Below are positions 36,162 through 46,400 of a stretch of DNA of 64,000 bases, in pieces. The number at the start of each line of letters is the position of its first letter. The first letter of the stretch is position 1. The position numbers and the translations under genes were made by a program. The notes under the pieces were generated by a model, which searched no databases, was not told the DNA's origin, and saw only the letters and a list, made by a program, of their open reading frames with translations. This DNA comes from Schauerella aestuarii (lineage in GTDB: Bacteria > Pseudomonadota > Gammaproteobacteria > Burkholderiales > Burkholderiaceae_B), in the NCBI RefSeq assembly GCF_009866805.1, contig NZ_SIZW01000039.1:558001-622000 (forward strand), read 5' to 3'.

Positions 36162-38752
36162 ATTTTGGCCTTAACGATCTTCAAGCTCTATTGAAGGAAT
36201 GGCCGCCGGTAGCGGCTATTCCCGATTTGGTTGAAGATAGTGTAATGGACCGGATTTGCCAGGTTCTCCTGGCCGCTCGGGATTGTCGTGGCGGGAATGA
36301 ATGGCAAGCCGACTTGCAACCGTTGCTAAGGCATGTCCTTTTACGTGAAGGGAAAGAGTCAGGAAAAGCGCCCAGGTTGAAGGTGCCTATTAATCATGGC
36401 TGGCCAGATCGGCAAAGTTGGGAGGCACACGGGTTCGAGGTCTTGGAGGCGGGTCCATCAGCTTATTTGTTAAACGCGCTCGAGTGGCATCCAGAGTGGC
36501 TCGGAAGTGGCGAGGGGGGAGCCTTCTCCGACGCATTTTCCAAGTGTGTCGTTCGAAGGTTAAAGCCTTGCCCAACTGATCCGTTCGTACGGGATGCAAC
36601 GGGTTTTGAAAGTTACTCTTCTCCCGGCCAGCGTGAAGCTGTTCGCGGCACCTTCCTCGTGCCTGAGGGGGACACCCTGGTGGTTAACCTTCCGACCGGT
36701 TCAGGTAAGAGTCTGGTAGGGCAGACTCCGGCCCTCGTGTACGGCGAAGGCGGCCATCTAACCCTGTTTGTGGTCCCAACGGTCGCGCTAGCGTTGGACC
36801 AGGAGCGCGCTATGCGCGAACTGTTTCGGCGGCAGGATCCCTCTCGGCCCGATTGGCCGCTCGCGTGGTTTGGAGGCCTGCCGAAGGAACAGCGCTCTGA
36901 AATCCGACAGCGTTTGCGCAACGGGACCCAGAGGATTCTTTTCACATCTCCTGAAGCGCTGACGACCTCCTTGCTCAGTGCCGTGTTAGATGCGGCGAGC
37001 GCTGGCATGCTGCGCTACTTGGTGATAGACGAGGCGCACCTCATAACCCAGTGGGGGGATGAATTTCGCCCGTCCTTCCAGGCACTGTCGGGTTTGCGCT
37101 ACACCATGCTGAAACTCGCGCCGCGCGGGTTCCGTACCCTGCTCATGAGCGCGACCTTCACAGAAGAGACGGTAAAGACACTTGCTAGCCTTTTCGGACC
37201 GCAGGAACGGGTGCAGATGGTGTCAGCGGTACATCTTCGGCCCGAACCTCAGTACTGGTTTTACGGTGCTAAGTCCCCAGAAGATAAACGTGAGAGGATT
37301 TTGGAGGCGTTGCGGCACGCGCCCCGACCATTCATTCTCTACGTGACCAAGAGGGAAGAGGTCGCGCGATGGGGGGCTACCCTGCAGAGCAGGGCGGGCC
37401 TGTCGCGAATTGCTACTTTCGACGGCAAAACGGCGACCTCGGAACGACTTAGGATCATCACGGAGTGGGCAAAAAACCGTCTCGACGGCATTGTTGCAAC
37501 CTCGGCTTTCGGCGTTGGCCTCGACAAGAGCGATGTAAGGACGGTGATGCACGCGACAATTCCCGAGACGTTAGACCGCTACTATCAGGAGGTAGGCCGA
37601 GGTGGTCGAGACGGAAGGCCTTCCGCAAGCCTACTAGTTTTTGATCCTTCCGACTGGGCGTTGCCTGAGCGTCTCGCGAAGCCAAAGATTATTTCCGACG
37701 AATTGGGTTTCAATCGTTGGCAGGCCATGTATCAGTCGCGCCAGGAAACATGTGAAGAGGACTTGTGGTGCATCAATATTGATGCAGTTCCTCGACACGG
37801 AGATAGGCCTAGCCAATACAACGTTGATTGGAACATGCGGACGCTCATCCTGATGGCAAGAGCCGCTCTATTGACGATCGAGATCGACAACAATGCCGGG
37901 GATGCGAGTGAGGACACGGACGGAGGCGCTTCCTTGTTTCGGGCGGCCGTCCCAAGCGTCCGTGTCCGCATTCTCGATAACGGGCACCTCATTCCGGAGC
38001 GTTGGGAACAGGCTGTTGGAGCGTCCCGCACCGCGACCCTGCATGCAGCGGGGCGCAATTTGCAGATGATGCGCCAACTTCTGCCCGATCCCTCCGCAGA
38101 TGGGCGATTGGTCGGGCGTGAGGTGGGAGAGACCCTCGCGGAGTTATACCGAATTAAGTCTCAGCGGTGGCCGGTCCACGTCAGCCACGCGTGTGGCGGA
38201 TGCCCATGGGACCGTTTCGAGGACGTGGAGCCCAACTACTACGCCGAACCAGTCACGACCTCTGTCGGACGCGTGATGCCGTTCTCGTCCATGGCTTGGC
38301 CGGAAAGGTTCGACTGGTTGGATCCCGCTTTCGTATTTGTCTTCTATGACGAGGACCGTGAAGGTGGAGCGCTTCGTCGAGAGATCGTCGAGTTCGCATC
38401 ATGGCTCGTCCAGTCCTGCGGCGTCCGTGAGATTTCGATCGATCCAGAATCGACCTTCGCCCAATACTCTGAATGGAACGGCCTTTACAGGCGCACGCGG
38501 GACAAGGTTCTCCTGCATCGTTCCCCGCAGGAGTCCGACATGGAGCCGTATTCTCCCCTTGCCCGTCTGACCGTTCTGGATCCAGGGGTACCGGCAAATG
38601 TTATTTTGGAAACCCAGATGCTACGGCGACCCTTCCACGTGGTCCTCCTACCACTTAGCGTACCCGACCCTGTAAACGACCTGCGCCGCCTTTCCGAGGT
38701 CAGTCCGAATAGCATTCGCCTGGAAGCTCTGATCCAAGAGATAAGCCAATGA
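36158..38752 (+). CDS. dpdF: DpdF, RecQ-like DEAD/DEAH helicase
   Basis: An 864-residue superfamily 2 helicase. Walker A is PTGSGKS near residue 180 (VVNLPTGSGKSLVGQ), motif II is YLVIDEAHLITQWGDEFRP, and the C-terminal core has ATSAFGVGLDKSDVRTVMHA and YYQEVGRGGRDGRPSASL, the RecQ-type motif VI. A later Cys-rich spot (HACGGCPWDRFEDVEP, near residue 680) may bind metal. ATG overlaps the dpdE stop (ATGA). It probably unwinds or tracks on unmodified DNA as part of the restriction complex. In the Salmonella work no clear requirement was assigned to this gene. Confidence 0.8.
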   Translation: MNFGLNDLQALLKEWPPVAAIPDLVEDSVMDRICQVLLAARDCRGGNEWQADLQPLLRHVLLREGKESGKAPRLKVPINHGWPDRQSWEAHGFEVLEAGPSAYLLNALEWHPEWLGSGEGGAFSDAFSKCVVRRLKPCPTDPFVRDATGFESYSSPGQREAVRGTFLVPEGDTLVVNLPTGSGKSLVGQTPALVYGEGGHLTLFVVPTVALALDQERAMRELFRRQDPSRPDWPLAWFGGLPKEQRSEIRQRLRNGTQRILFTSPEALTTSLLSAVLDAASAGMLRYLVIDEAHLITQWGDEFRPSFQALSGLRYTMLKLAPRGFRTLLMSATFTEETVKTLASLFGPQERVQMVSAVHLRPEPQYWFYGAKSPEDKRERILEALRHAPRPFILYVTKREEVARWGATLQSRAGLSRIATFDGKTATSERLRIITEWAKNRLDGIVATSAFGVGLDKSDVRTVMHATIPETLDRYYQEVGRGGRDGRPSASLLVFDPSDWALPERLAKPKIISDELGFNRWQAMYQSRQETCEEDLWCINIDAVPRHGDRPSQYNVDWNMRTLILMARAALLTIEIDNNAGDASEDTDGGASLFRAAVPSVRVRILDNGHLIPERWEQAVGASRTATLHAAGRNLQMMRQLLPDPSADGRLVGREVGETLAELYRIKSQRWPVHVSHACGGCPWDRFEDVEPNYYAEPVTTSVGRVMPFSSMAWPERFDWLDPAFVFVFYDEDREGGALRREIVEFASWLVQSCGVREISIDPESTFAQYSEWNGLYRRTRDKVLLHRSPQESDMEPYSPLARLTVLDPGVPANVILETQMLRRPFHVVLLPLSVPDPVNDLRRLSEVSPNSIRLEALIQEISQ

Positions 38753-39681
38753 CCATCCTAAACCGCGAAAACGACGGTCTTCCTTCCATACTCCTCACGC
38801 TCGCGGTCACTGTTGCTCGAGAGAAGGCGATTTCCCGCGATGATTTGCTCAGTATCTGCGTCCCCTTTTCACCTAGCGATCGGGACAGCGATAAAAGGAA
38901 GGACCTGTCCTCAAGGGCCAGCGGGACCTTGATCCGATGGACGGCGCTCGGCCTATTCGTAGAAGAGGGCGGCAAATTCCGGCTTGCCATCGAACCGAAG
39001 CGCGGGGAATCCACCCAATCCTTTTCCGACCGACTGCCAACTGTCTGCCGGCGCTTAGTGTTGGACCGTGATCAAGGGAATCCGCTTTGGCCGGCGGGCG
39101 GCAGAATTTCCGAGGAAGGGACGGGAGTGACTGCCGATTTTTGCCGTGGCCTTGCTTGGTGCCTCAGTCAAGATATTTATTCTCTGCCTAGTTCCTATGG
39201 GGAGTTGGAAAGTCATATTACCGAACAGGTTAAGCCTGGTCGGTTCGTTTTCTTGAACGACACGCGGTGGCCCGGGCTCCGGGATTGGGCGAGGTTCCTC
39301 GGTTTCGCAACTGGGGACGACACCGGCTTTTTCTTCGATCCAACCGAGGCGGTCCGCTCGGAGCTAACCGAATTGACAAAATCGAAAGAAAGCCTCACGG
39401 CTGCGGAATTCGTCGCACGGCTTTCCCGACGGTTGCCAGTCTTGGACAAGGGGTTGTACCGAATCGAAATGGAGGAAGCCCTGAAGCCAGAGAAATGGAC
39501 GGCGCCACCGCTAGGGTACCTTTCGACATCGCTGTCGTTCGCTCTGCGAAGATTGCAAAAGCAGGGGGTTTTGGGCCTGGCCACGCTCGCCGATGCGGAG
39601 TCACAGCTCACCCTCACGCGGCAAGGAGGCCGGGCGTGGGAGAGCTTTACCCATGTCAATCTACTTGGGGAATTTCAATGA
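38749..39681 (+). CDS. dpdG: DpdG, accessory protein of Dpd restriction
   Basis: A 310-residue soluble protein with no catalytic motif I recognise. Short helical and beta stretches near both ends (ISRDDLLSI then GTLIRWTALGLFVEEGGKFR; ALRRLQKQGVLGLATLADAE then LTLTRQGGRAWESF) look like winged-helix DNA-binding units, which is inference. It overlaps dpdF and dpdH by four bases each, so it is made in step with them. The name follows its position between RecQ-like and ATPase genes; dpdG was implicated in the Salmonella restriction phenotype. Confidence 0.7.
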   Translation: MTILNRENDGLPSILLTLAVTVAREKAISRDDLLSICVPFSPSDRDSDKRKDLSSRASGTLIRWTALGLFVEEGGKFRLAIEPKRGESTQSFSDRLPTVCRRLVLDRDQGNPLWPAGGRISEEGTGVTADFCRGLAWCLSQDIYSLPSSYGELESHITEQVKPGRFVFLNDTRWPGLRDWARFLGFATGDDTGFFFDPTEAVRSELTELTKSKESLTAAEFVARLSRRLPVLDKGLYRIEMEEALKPEKWTAPPLGYLSTSLSFALRRLQKQGVLGLATLADAESQLTLTRQGGRAWESFTHVNLLGEFQ

Positions 39682-42600
39682 GCCTGCTGCAGTACTGGCC
39701 CGTAGCTGAAGAGATTAACGCCTGCATAAAGCATGAAGCTGAAGGCGCGCACGATGCACTGCTTCTCGCGGTCCACCGCCCATCGCCCCTTAGTTACAAG
39801 CTAATTTCTTCTGGCGAGAAATTCGATGCTAGCGAGGAGGATCTCTTTAAGTACCTGATAAGTGGAGATGTACCTTCCGGCGCCCACGTAGTGCCGATCA
39901 CGGGACGTTCAGGCGTCGGTAAATCGCACATGGTACGCATCCTCAATGCGCGTTTGCAGAGCATAAACGAGGATGGCAGGTACGTTGTCATACGTATTCC
40001 GAAGAGCGCCAGCCTGCGGAAAGTCGTCGAACTGATTCTAGAAAAGCTTCCGGAGGACGAATACGTCCAGGTGAGGGCAGAATTCGCGAAGGTGCTAACC
40101 GAGGATCTCAACGTCGAGACGGCAGTAATCCGTTTTCAACGTGAGTTGGACATCACTTTGGGCCAGTTGGCCAAGGAATTGGAGACTAGGGTCAGGGCAA
40201 ATCCCCGCGACTCGGTCTTGAAGGAGCAATTGGGGCACGCTGGCGCCCTCTCGAAATTCATGGGTGATCCGGTTCTAGTTGACCATTTCCGCGGGAAAAT
40301 TTTTCCACGCTTCGTCCAGCGGGCCATTGTTGGACAGCACCAGGTCGAGAGTGTGGAGTTGATAAGAGATTTTGTTCCTGACGATCTGGTCCTTCCCGAG
40401 TCAATCGACCTTTCCAAGTCGGCTTTCCAGACTAATGCTTACTACACTAGGAACCTGCTGGGCAGAGATGGTGAGGGGCTGCGAGCAGCGACCCGTTTAC
40501 TAAACGAGAACATGGTTGCGGATCAGGCGATCCGCCAGTTGTTCAATCTGCACCAGTCATTGGGCGGCATGACCATCCAGGAAGTCATCCTCGAAATCAG
40601 GCGCCGTTTGCTGGGGCAGGGGCGCGAACTGGTTATTTTTGTGGAAGACTTCAAGGCGCTCACCGGGATCCAGGACATTTTACTTAAGGTCCTGATCCAG
40701 GAGGGCGTCCGCGATGGTGTGCAGGAGTTGGCCACGATGCGGTCGGTTATCGCCGTTACGGATGGCTACCTGGATACGGAGGACACAATCGCGACCCGTG
40801 CCAAGCGTGAATGGAAGGTGGAAAGCGAACTGTCCAGTCCTGCGGAAGTCCTCAGTCGAACTAAGGCATTGATCGCTGCGTATCTGAATGCTTCGCGCTG
40901 GGGATTCAAGGAATTACTTCGTCATTTCGAGACTAATAGAGAAGGCGCCAGCCAAACCGAACGGATAGGCGTTTACGCTGATCCCGACGGGGTCGGGGAC
41001 TCCCCCGTCTTGGCTGCTTTCGGATACGACGAAGGAATTCCCTTGTTTCCTTATACGGAGTTGGCCATCGAACAACTGGCTAGGGCGGCGCTCACACGTA
41101 ACAACGCGCTGGTTTTCACCCCTCGGTTTATCATCGATAACGTTTTGCGCTCGCTGCTGCTGCTAGGCAGACCAGCCTTTGAAAAGGGATTGTTCCCCCC
41201 CCCTGGCATAAGCGCACCCGTCACTACGGCGGAAGTGGCACAGTGGGTGGCGTCGTTACCGGTTTCAGCCGAATTGCAGGAACGGTACCGGCGGGTTGTT
41301 TCGATCTGGGGCAACGCACCCCGAAACATGGCGGAAGTCGGTTATATCCCGAAGGAAGTGTTCGACGCCTTCAACTTGAAGCGCCCTGCCATCGATTTCC
41401 ATCCGGCGCCGGAGGCAGAAACGAAAGCCGATCCGGTAAAAGCGCCACCCCAGTGGGCACCCCAACCGAAGCCTGATGACGGATCGCTTAAGGAAATACT
41501 GGAAAAATGGGCCCAAGGGGAGCGCATGCCGCAGATCGCGGCGAACCATATCAGGAAATCCGTCGCGGCCGCACTAAATGACCGCATCGACTGGTCAGGT
41601 GAACGTTGCGCGAAGGCACCTATTCTGCCGACCCAAATTTCGATTCCGAACGCAGGTGGGGAAGCAGGTCTTGCCGCGAACCCGATCAAGGTATCTGAGG
41701 ACCACGCCGACTTGAGTGGGCACCTTCGTTCCGAGTTGGCTGCTGTAACCAGGCTTTACCACCTGAACGCCGGCAAGCGCTCCTATGAGGACGCGGACGA
41801 CGACATGGTCTGGGTTGGAAACCTCGCTGACCGGTTGATGCCGCAAGCAGTTTCCTTGTTCCGGGCGGTAACCCACCAGAAATTGGGAGCCGCAGCACGG
41901 TTGCTGCAAACAAACAGTCAGATGCTCGGCTTGTCTTTACGCGGCATGACGCCTGCCAGCATAGCTCTTTTCCTCTTCGGCGAACCGGACGCTCCTCCGG
42001 GTGCTTTAGTGGGGGCGAACGCCGCCTTCGTGGAATGGCGTGCGCGCCAGGAGCAGGCTGTACGGGTACGTACCGATCTGATGCAACTGGTCGCATCATA
42101 CTGCGGTAGTTTCCAAGGATCTACCGGCAAAATCGCTTACGCCATAGACACGGTTAGAGTGATGAGTGCGCTGCAAGCGGAAAGCGGAACCCAGGGGGCT
42201 AATGTCCTCGAATTGCCAACCGAATTGAGGGCAACGCTCATCGAGTTGGGCGAAACACGAGTTAGTCCCTTGGCACGAAGGGCGTTGCAGGAAGCGACGT
42301 CCATCCGAAACAAGTTGGTCGCCGAATTCGGGGAAAGTTTCGACAAGCACGAAATCGTCGATGAACTTAAGGCCCTAGCGGATCAGTTGGGCGGTAGCGG
42401 CGCTTGGCCCATGCAGGACATTGGCATCGGTACGGCCGCGTTCAAGAACCGTTGCGACGATTTCCGTGCCGCTGCAGTCGGGACAGCACTCGCCACCCTT
42501 GCGGACGTGGGTAAAGAAAAAATGGAACAGGGCAGTCCGCATCTCATTACAAAGATGGGCCGTCTAGAAGTAAATCCGCTCATCATCGCAGTCGAGTTTG

Positions 42601-42767
42601 TGGATCTCGCGCGAAAGGTGGTACGCGCGGCCGAAAGGCATGCATCCGCATTGGAGACGCAATTTGAAGGGGTGGATCCCCAAGCGCAAGCCGCGGAGAT
42701 CCAAGATCTGCTTCGGATCCTGCTGGACGAGTTAGATTCCTTTTCGGTTGAGGGAGAAGCACTGTGA
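39678..42767 (+). CDS. dpdH: DpdH, P-loop ATPase of Dpd restriction
   Basis: A 1029-residue protein. Walker A is GRSGVGKS (residues 76-83, within VVPITGRSGVGKSHMVRIL) and a Walker B-like VIFVEDFKALTG lies near residue 320, an AAA/STAND-like arrangement. The rest is long helical sequence without a recognised domain. ATG 39678 overlaps the dpdG stop by four bases; a much longer open frame to the left lies in dpdG in another phase and is not coding. The stop overlaps the GTG start of dpdI. It may couple nucleotide hydrolysis to recognition or assembly. Confidence 0.75.
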   Translation: MSLLQYWPVAEEINACIKHEAEGAHDALLLAVHRPSPLSYKLISSGEKFDASEEDLFKYLISGDVPSGAHVVPITGRSGVGKSHMVRILNARLQSINEDGRYVVIRIPKSASLRKVVELILEKLPEDEYVQVRAEFAKVLTEDLNVETAVIRFQRELDITLGQLAKELETRVRANPRDSVLKEQLGHAGALSKFMGDPVLVDHFRGKIFPRFVQRAIVGQHQVESVELIRDFVPDDLVLPESIDLSKSAFQTNAYYTRNLLGRDGEGLRAATRLLNENMVADQAIRQLFNLHQSLGGMTIQEVILEIRRRLLGQGRELVIFVEDFKALTGIQDILLKVLIQEGVRDGVQELATMRSVIAVTDGYLDTEDTIATRAKREWKVESELSSPAEVLSRTKALIAAYLNASRWGFKELLRHFETNREGASQTERIGVYADPDGVGDSPVLAAFGYDEGIPLFPYTELAIEQLARAALTRNNALVFTPRFIIDNVLRSLLLLGRPAFEKGLFPPPGISAPVTTAEVAQWVASLPVSAELQERYRRVVSIWGNAPRNMAEVGYIPKEVFDAFNLKRPAIDFHPAPEAETKADPVKAPPQWAPQPKPDDGSLKEILEKWAQGERMPQIAANHIRKSVAAALNDRIDWSGERCAKAPILPTQISIPNAGGEAGLAANPIKVSEDHADLSGHLRSELAAVTRLYHLNAGKRSYEDADDDMVWVGNLADRLMPQAVSLFRAVTHQKLGAAARLLQTNSQMLGLSLRGMTPASIALFLFGEPDAPPGALVGANAAFVEWRARQEQAVRVRTDLMQLVASYCGSFQGSTGKIAYAIDTVRVMSALQAESGTQGANVLELPTELRATLIELGETRVSPLARRALQEATSIRNKLVAEFGESFDKHEIVDELKALADQLGGSGAWPMQDIGIGTAAFKNRCDDFRAAAVGTALATLADVGKEKMEQGSPHLITKMGRLEVNPLIIAVEFVDLARKVVRAAERHASALETQFEGVDPQAQAAEIQDLLRILLDELDSFSVEGEAL

Positions 42768-43480
42768 TACGCGACGAAGCGAGGAAGGCGCGCGAACGCT
42801 TAGTAAGCGCGGAGGCGACCATGAGCAGCGTTGAGGAAGCTGAGGCTCTGTCTAAGAAGAAGAGCGAGTTGCACGCTCTCGCTGCGAAGGTCGCGTCCTT
42901 GGCTGAGCGCCGTGGCCTGCTAGAGCGGGGAGGGGTTCCGCTGTCTCAGTCGCCGGATGTAGAGAAGGCCAGGCAGTCATGCGCCATGATACTTACCAGA
43001 TTCATGGAATCTCCCAAGGCGGCAACGCTGGTGGATAAGCAGCGCTGGATCAGGCTGACGGAGTCGATCGGCGAATTCAACACCGTGGAAGAGACACTAC
43101 AAAAGTACGACTGGAAGGGCTACTGCGGCAGCAGGCTGTTCGGAGGGCTCCCTCCAGAACAGCGAGAACAGACAATCCTGATGACCCTGCAGGAAAACCA
43201 GGAAGCTTTGGCGCTTTATAGACGTCTTCACAAGCGATTGTTAGTGCATCGCGCGGGAGTTCCTGACACAACCGAAGCATTGGAAGAAGTTCAGGAGTGC
43301 TCCAGGCAACTGTCTGAGATTCGATTCGTCGAAAACCAGGATGTTCCTTCCGAGGTACGAGCATTCTTCGATGCTACTTCTTCGGCAAGCGGAGCTAATC
43401 TGGAGTTGCTTACGACTGACGTCGTCAATTGGCTGAGTTTGAGTGGCATGCTTAAAAATTTTTCTGTACGAGCGAGATAG
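42764..43480 (+). CDS. dpdI: DpdI, coiled-coil accessory protein
   Basis: A 238-residue helical protein, starting with GTG that overlaps the dpdH stop (GTGA). The first 60 residues are a charged coiled coil (ARKARERLVSAEATMSSVEE), and further helices with regular Leu/Glu spacing follow. No catalytic motif is visible. Position between the ATPase and the large helicase gives the name. dpdI was implicated in the Salmonella restriction phenotype; a scaffolding role is inference. Confidence 0.7.
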   Translation: MIRDEARKARERLVSAEATMSSVEEAEALSKKKSELHALAAKVASLAERRGLLERGGVPLSQSPDVEKARQSCAMILTRFMESPKAATLVDKQRWIRLTESIGEFNTVEETLQKYDWKGYCGSRLFGGLPPEQREQTILMTLQENQEALALYRRLHKRLLVHRAGVPDTTEALEEVQECSRQLSEIRFVENQDVPSEVRAFFDATSSASGANLELLTTDVVNWLSLSGMLKNFSVRAR

Positions 43481-43492
43481 CAGGAAGAAATT

Positions 43493-46400
43493 ATGTCGGA
43501 ATCGCGTGAAAAATTTCTTAGAACCACGTTGGATTGCATTGAGGAACGCGAAGCGAAGCTACTAGTCTGGGGCATCGTGGATGGTGCGTTCAGCAAAACA
43601 GAGATTCACGGGATTATCGACCCGCTCATCGAAGAAGCGCTTTACAACGGCATCGAAGACTTCCTGACGGCTGACGACGTGCTGGGTGAGTTGTTAGTGC
43701 GTAAGTTGATTACTGAGGTGCCTATCGGCGGCGGATGCTTGAGTTACCGGTCCCGCATGGCGGAGACAGTCCGTCTACTTCAAAGGCTCAGGCAACTTTT
43801 CCCGAAGCATGGCGGATCCTCCGGATGGCAACGCGCGCCCAAGCTGGTCGCCGACTTCCGTTTCCTTCGCCGCAGACGTTGTTACCCGGCCCGCAACATA
43901 TCCATTGAGCAGGCTCTAGCCCTGATTGGCGAAGCGGCCGGGAGCCCTGCGCTTTTGACTGCGGTTAAAGCCTTGTTATTACGAGGGGGCGGCGCCGTCC
44001 AATTGTCAGGTTTCCAAGTGAGGGCAGCACAAAGGATTCTCCGGGCCATCGAAAATGATTTGGACCTGGCCACTATCGTCTGCGCTGGCACTGGTAGCGG
44101 CAAGACATTAGCTTTTTACCTGCCCGCACTCGCATCCGCTTACCGTCACGTACTGTTGGACGGAAAGAACTCGGGTTGGGTGAAGTCGGTGGCGCTCTAC
44201 CCACGGACGGAGCTTCTCAAGGATCAATTGCGTGAAGTGCTGCAGCGCATCCGTGCCCTGAAGGATGATTTGCCTGATGGAGCAGCGGCCAAGATCCGGA
44301 TTGGGGCACTTTATGGAGATACGCCCCATTCTGCACGGTATTGCGACTGGCGGAAGGTTGGAAACGACAGCATCTGCCCGACTCTTGCCTGCCCGGACTG
44401 CGGCGGCGAACTTCGTTGGCTCAAGAAGGACCGCGAGGACGGGGTCGAACGCCTGGTATGCGCGGCTTGCCAGGGCGTCGTAGACGGCAGCGATTTCGCC
44501 ATAACTCGCGAATCCATGAAGGAAAGCGTACCTGATCTGTTGTTCACCACGACGGAAATGCTCAATCAACGTCTATCGGACACTTCGACGGCACACATCT
44601 TCGGCGTAGGGCCGAATGCCTTACGGGCTCCGGAATTGGTTCTTATGGACGAAGTGCACACTTACGAGGGCAAGCACGGCGCGCAAGTCGCTTACCTTAT
44701 GCGCCGCTGGCAGCGATTGCTGGACCAGCGCCTTCGTTTCGTCGGCCTCTCTGCAACCTTGCGGGAGGCTGCACAGTTTTTCTCGGCGCTGACCGGGTGC
44801 CACAACAACCTGGTTGATGAGGTGTCGCCTCGATCCGAAGAGGTCGTGTCTGAAGGGGCGGAGTACATGCTGGCATTGCGAGGAGATCCAGTGTCGCGCG
44901 CGGCCCTGCTTTCTACCACGATCCAAGCGAGCATGGCGCTGCAGCGATGCCTCGACCCGAAGGCGGATAAACCTGGCGACTCCGTCAGTTGCGGCACGTT
45001 TGGACAGCGTACCTTCGTTTTTACTGACAATCTAGACGTGATCAACCGCCTGTATTTTGATCTCCTGAGTGCAGAGGGGAGGAATAGTTATGGCGACCCC
45101 GACATACGCAATGCTCCCAACGGCGGCTTGGCGATACTGCGGAACACTGGCACTTCATATTCTCGGTACTTGAACGGTCAAGACTGGCGTGTTTGCGAGG
45201 ACTTGCACGGCGGCCTAAACCGGCGCCTGGTAGTGAAACGAGTCAGTTCGCAAGACCGCGGTGTTGATGCGGAAGCCGACGTTGTCGTCGCTACAGCAGT
45301 ACTGGAAGTCGGTTTCGACGACCCTGCGGTCGGAGCGGTAATACAGCACAAGGCTCCGCGGAGCATGGCCGGGTTGCTGCAACGGAAGGGCCGTGGCGGG
45401 CGTACGCGTGGCATGCGGCCGTGGACAGTGGTCGTGCTATCTGATTATGGGCGGGATCGTGCTACCTACCAAAGCTACGACCTACTGTTCAATCCGGAAT
45501 TGCCGGTTCGGACATTGCCTCTGGGCAACCGATACGTTACCAGGATGCAAGCCGTGTTCGCAACGATCGATTATCTGGGCTCGAAATTGGATGGAGTCTC
45601 ACCGGGCAGCGTTTGGGGTGAACTGTGCGGCGGCGAAAAATACAGTGCGACTCGACGCCAGAAGTTGCTTCGCGAACTGCGCAACATCTTGGAGACGGAG
45701 GCTGGGGTAAGGCGCCTTAGCAATTACCTGAAAAGCGCGTTGGGGATTTCCGCGGAAGACCTTTCGGCAATCATGTGGGAGTTCCCCAGGCCGCTCCTGA
45801 CGACGGTCTTACCGACCGCGATCAGGCGCCTGTCGAGCGACTGGGCTGCGGGAGGGAAAACGAAGCAGGATTATCGTACGTTCAATAATCCGCTTCCTGA
45901 ATTCATCCCCGGTTCCCTTTTCGCCGACCTCAACTTGGCTGAAGTGGCTATCGAGTTGCCTGGGACGGGAGGCGTGGACCGGTTCGACGCGCCGGCAATG
46001 GCTGTGTTCGCGGCACTGCGGGAGTTCGCGCCCGGTCGCGTTAGTCGTCGCTACGGCGTCAGCCACCGAACCGAGCGTCATTGGATACCGCCGTTGCCGA
46101 ATTTCCCGAACGGATCCGGTACGTTCGATCTTGAGCTTGAGTTGATTGGGAGTCATCAGGCCCTTGGCGATTACCAGATCCGCTCGGGCGATGGAAGCGT
46201 GTCGCTCCCGGTCTTCCGTCCCTTGAGCCTGACGACTAAGGCGCCGCCGAAAGAGGTAACCGATTCCTCCAACGCCTCTCCAAAGTGGCACAGCCAAATT
46301 GTCGCGGCGGTTGAACCCTCTTGGGTATCGCCGCCCGAGGGAAGTCTGTGGTGCGAGATCGTTTCGCGCATAGGCTTCTTCACACACACACGGCACGCTC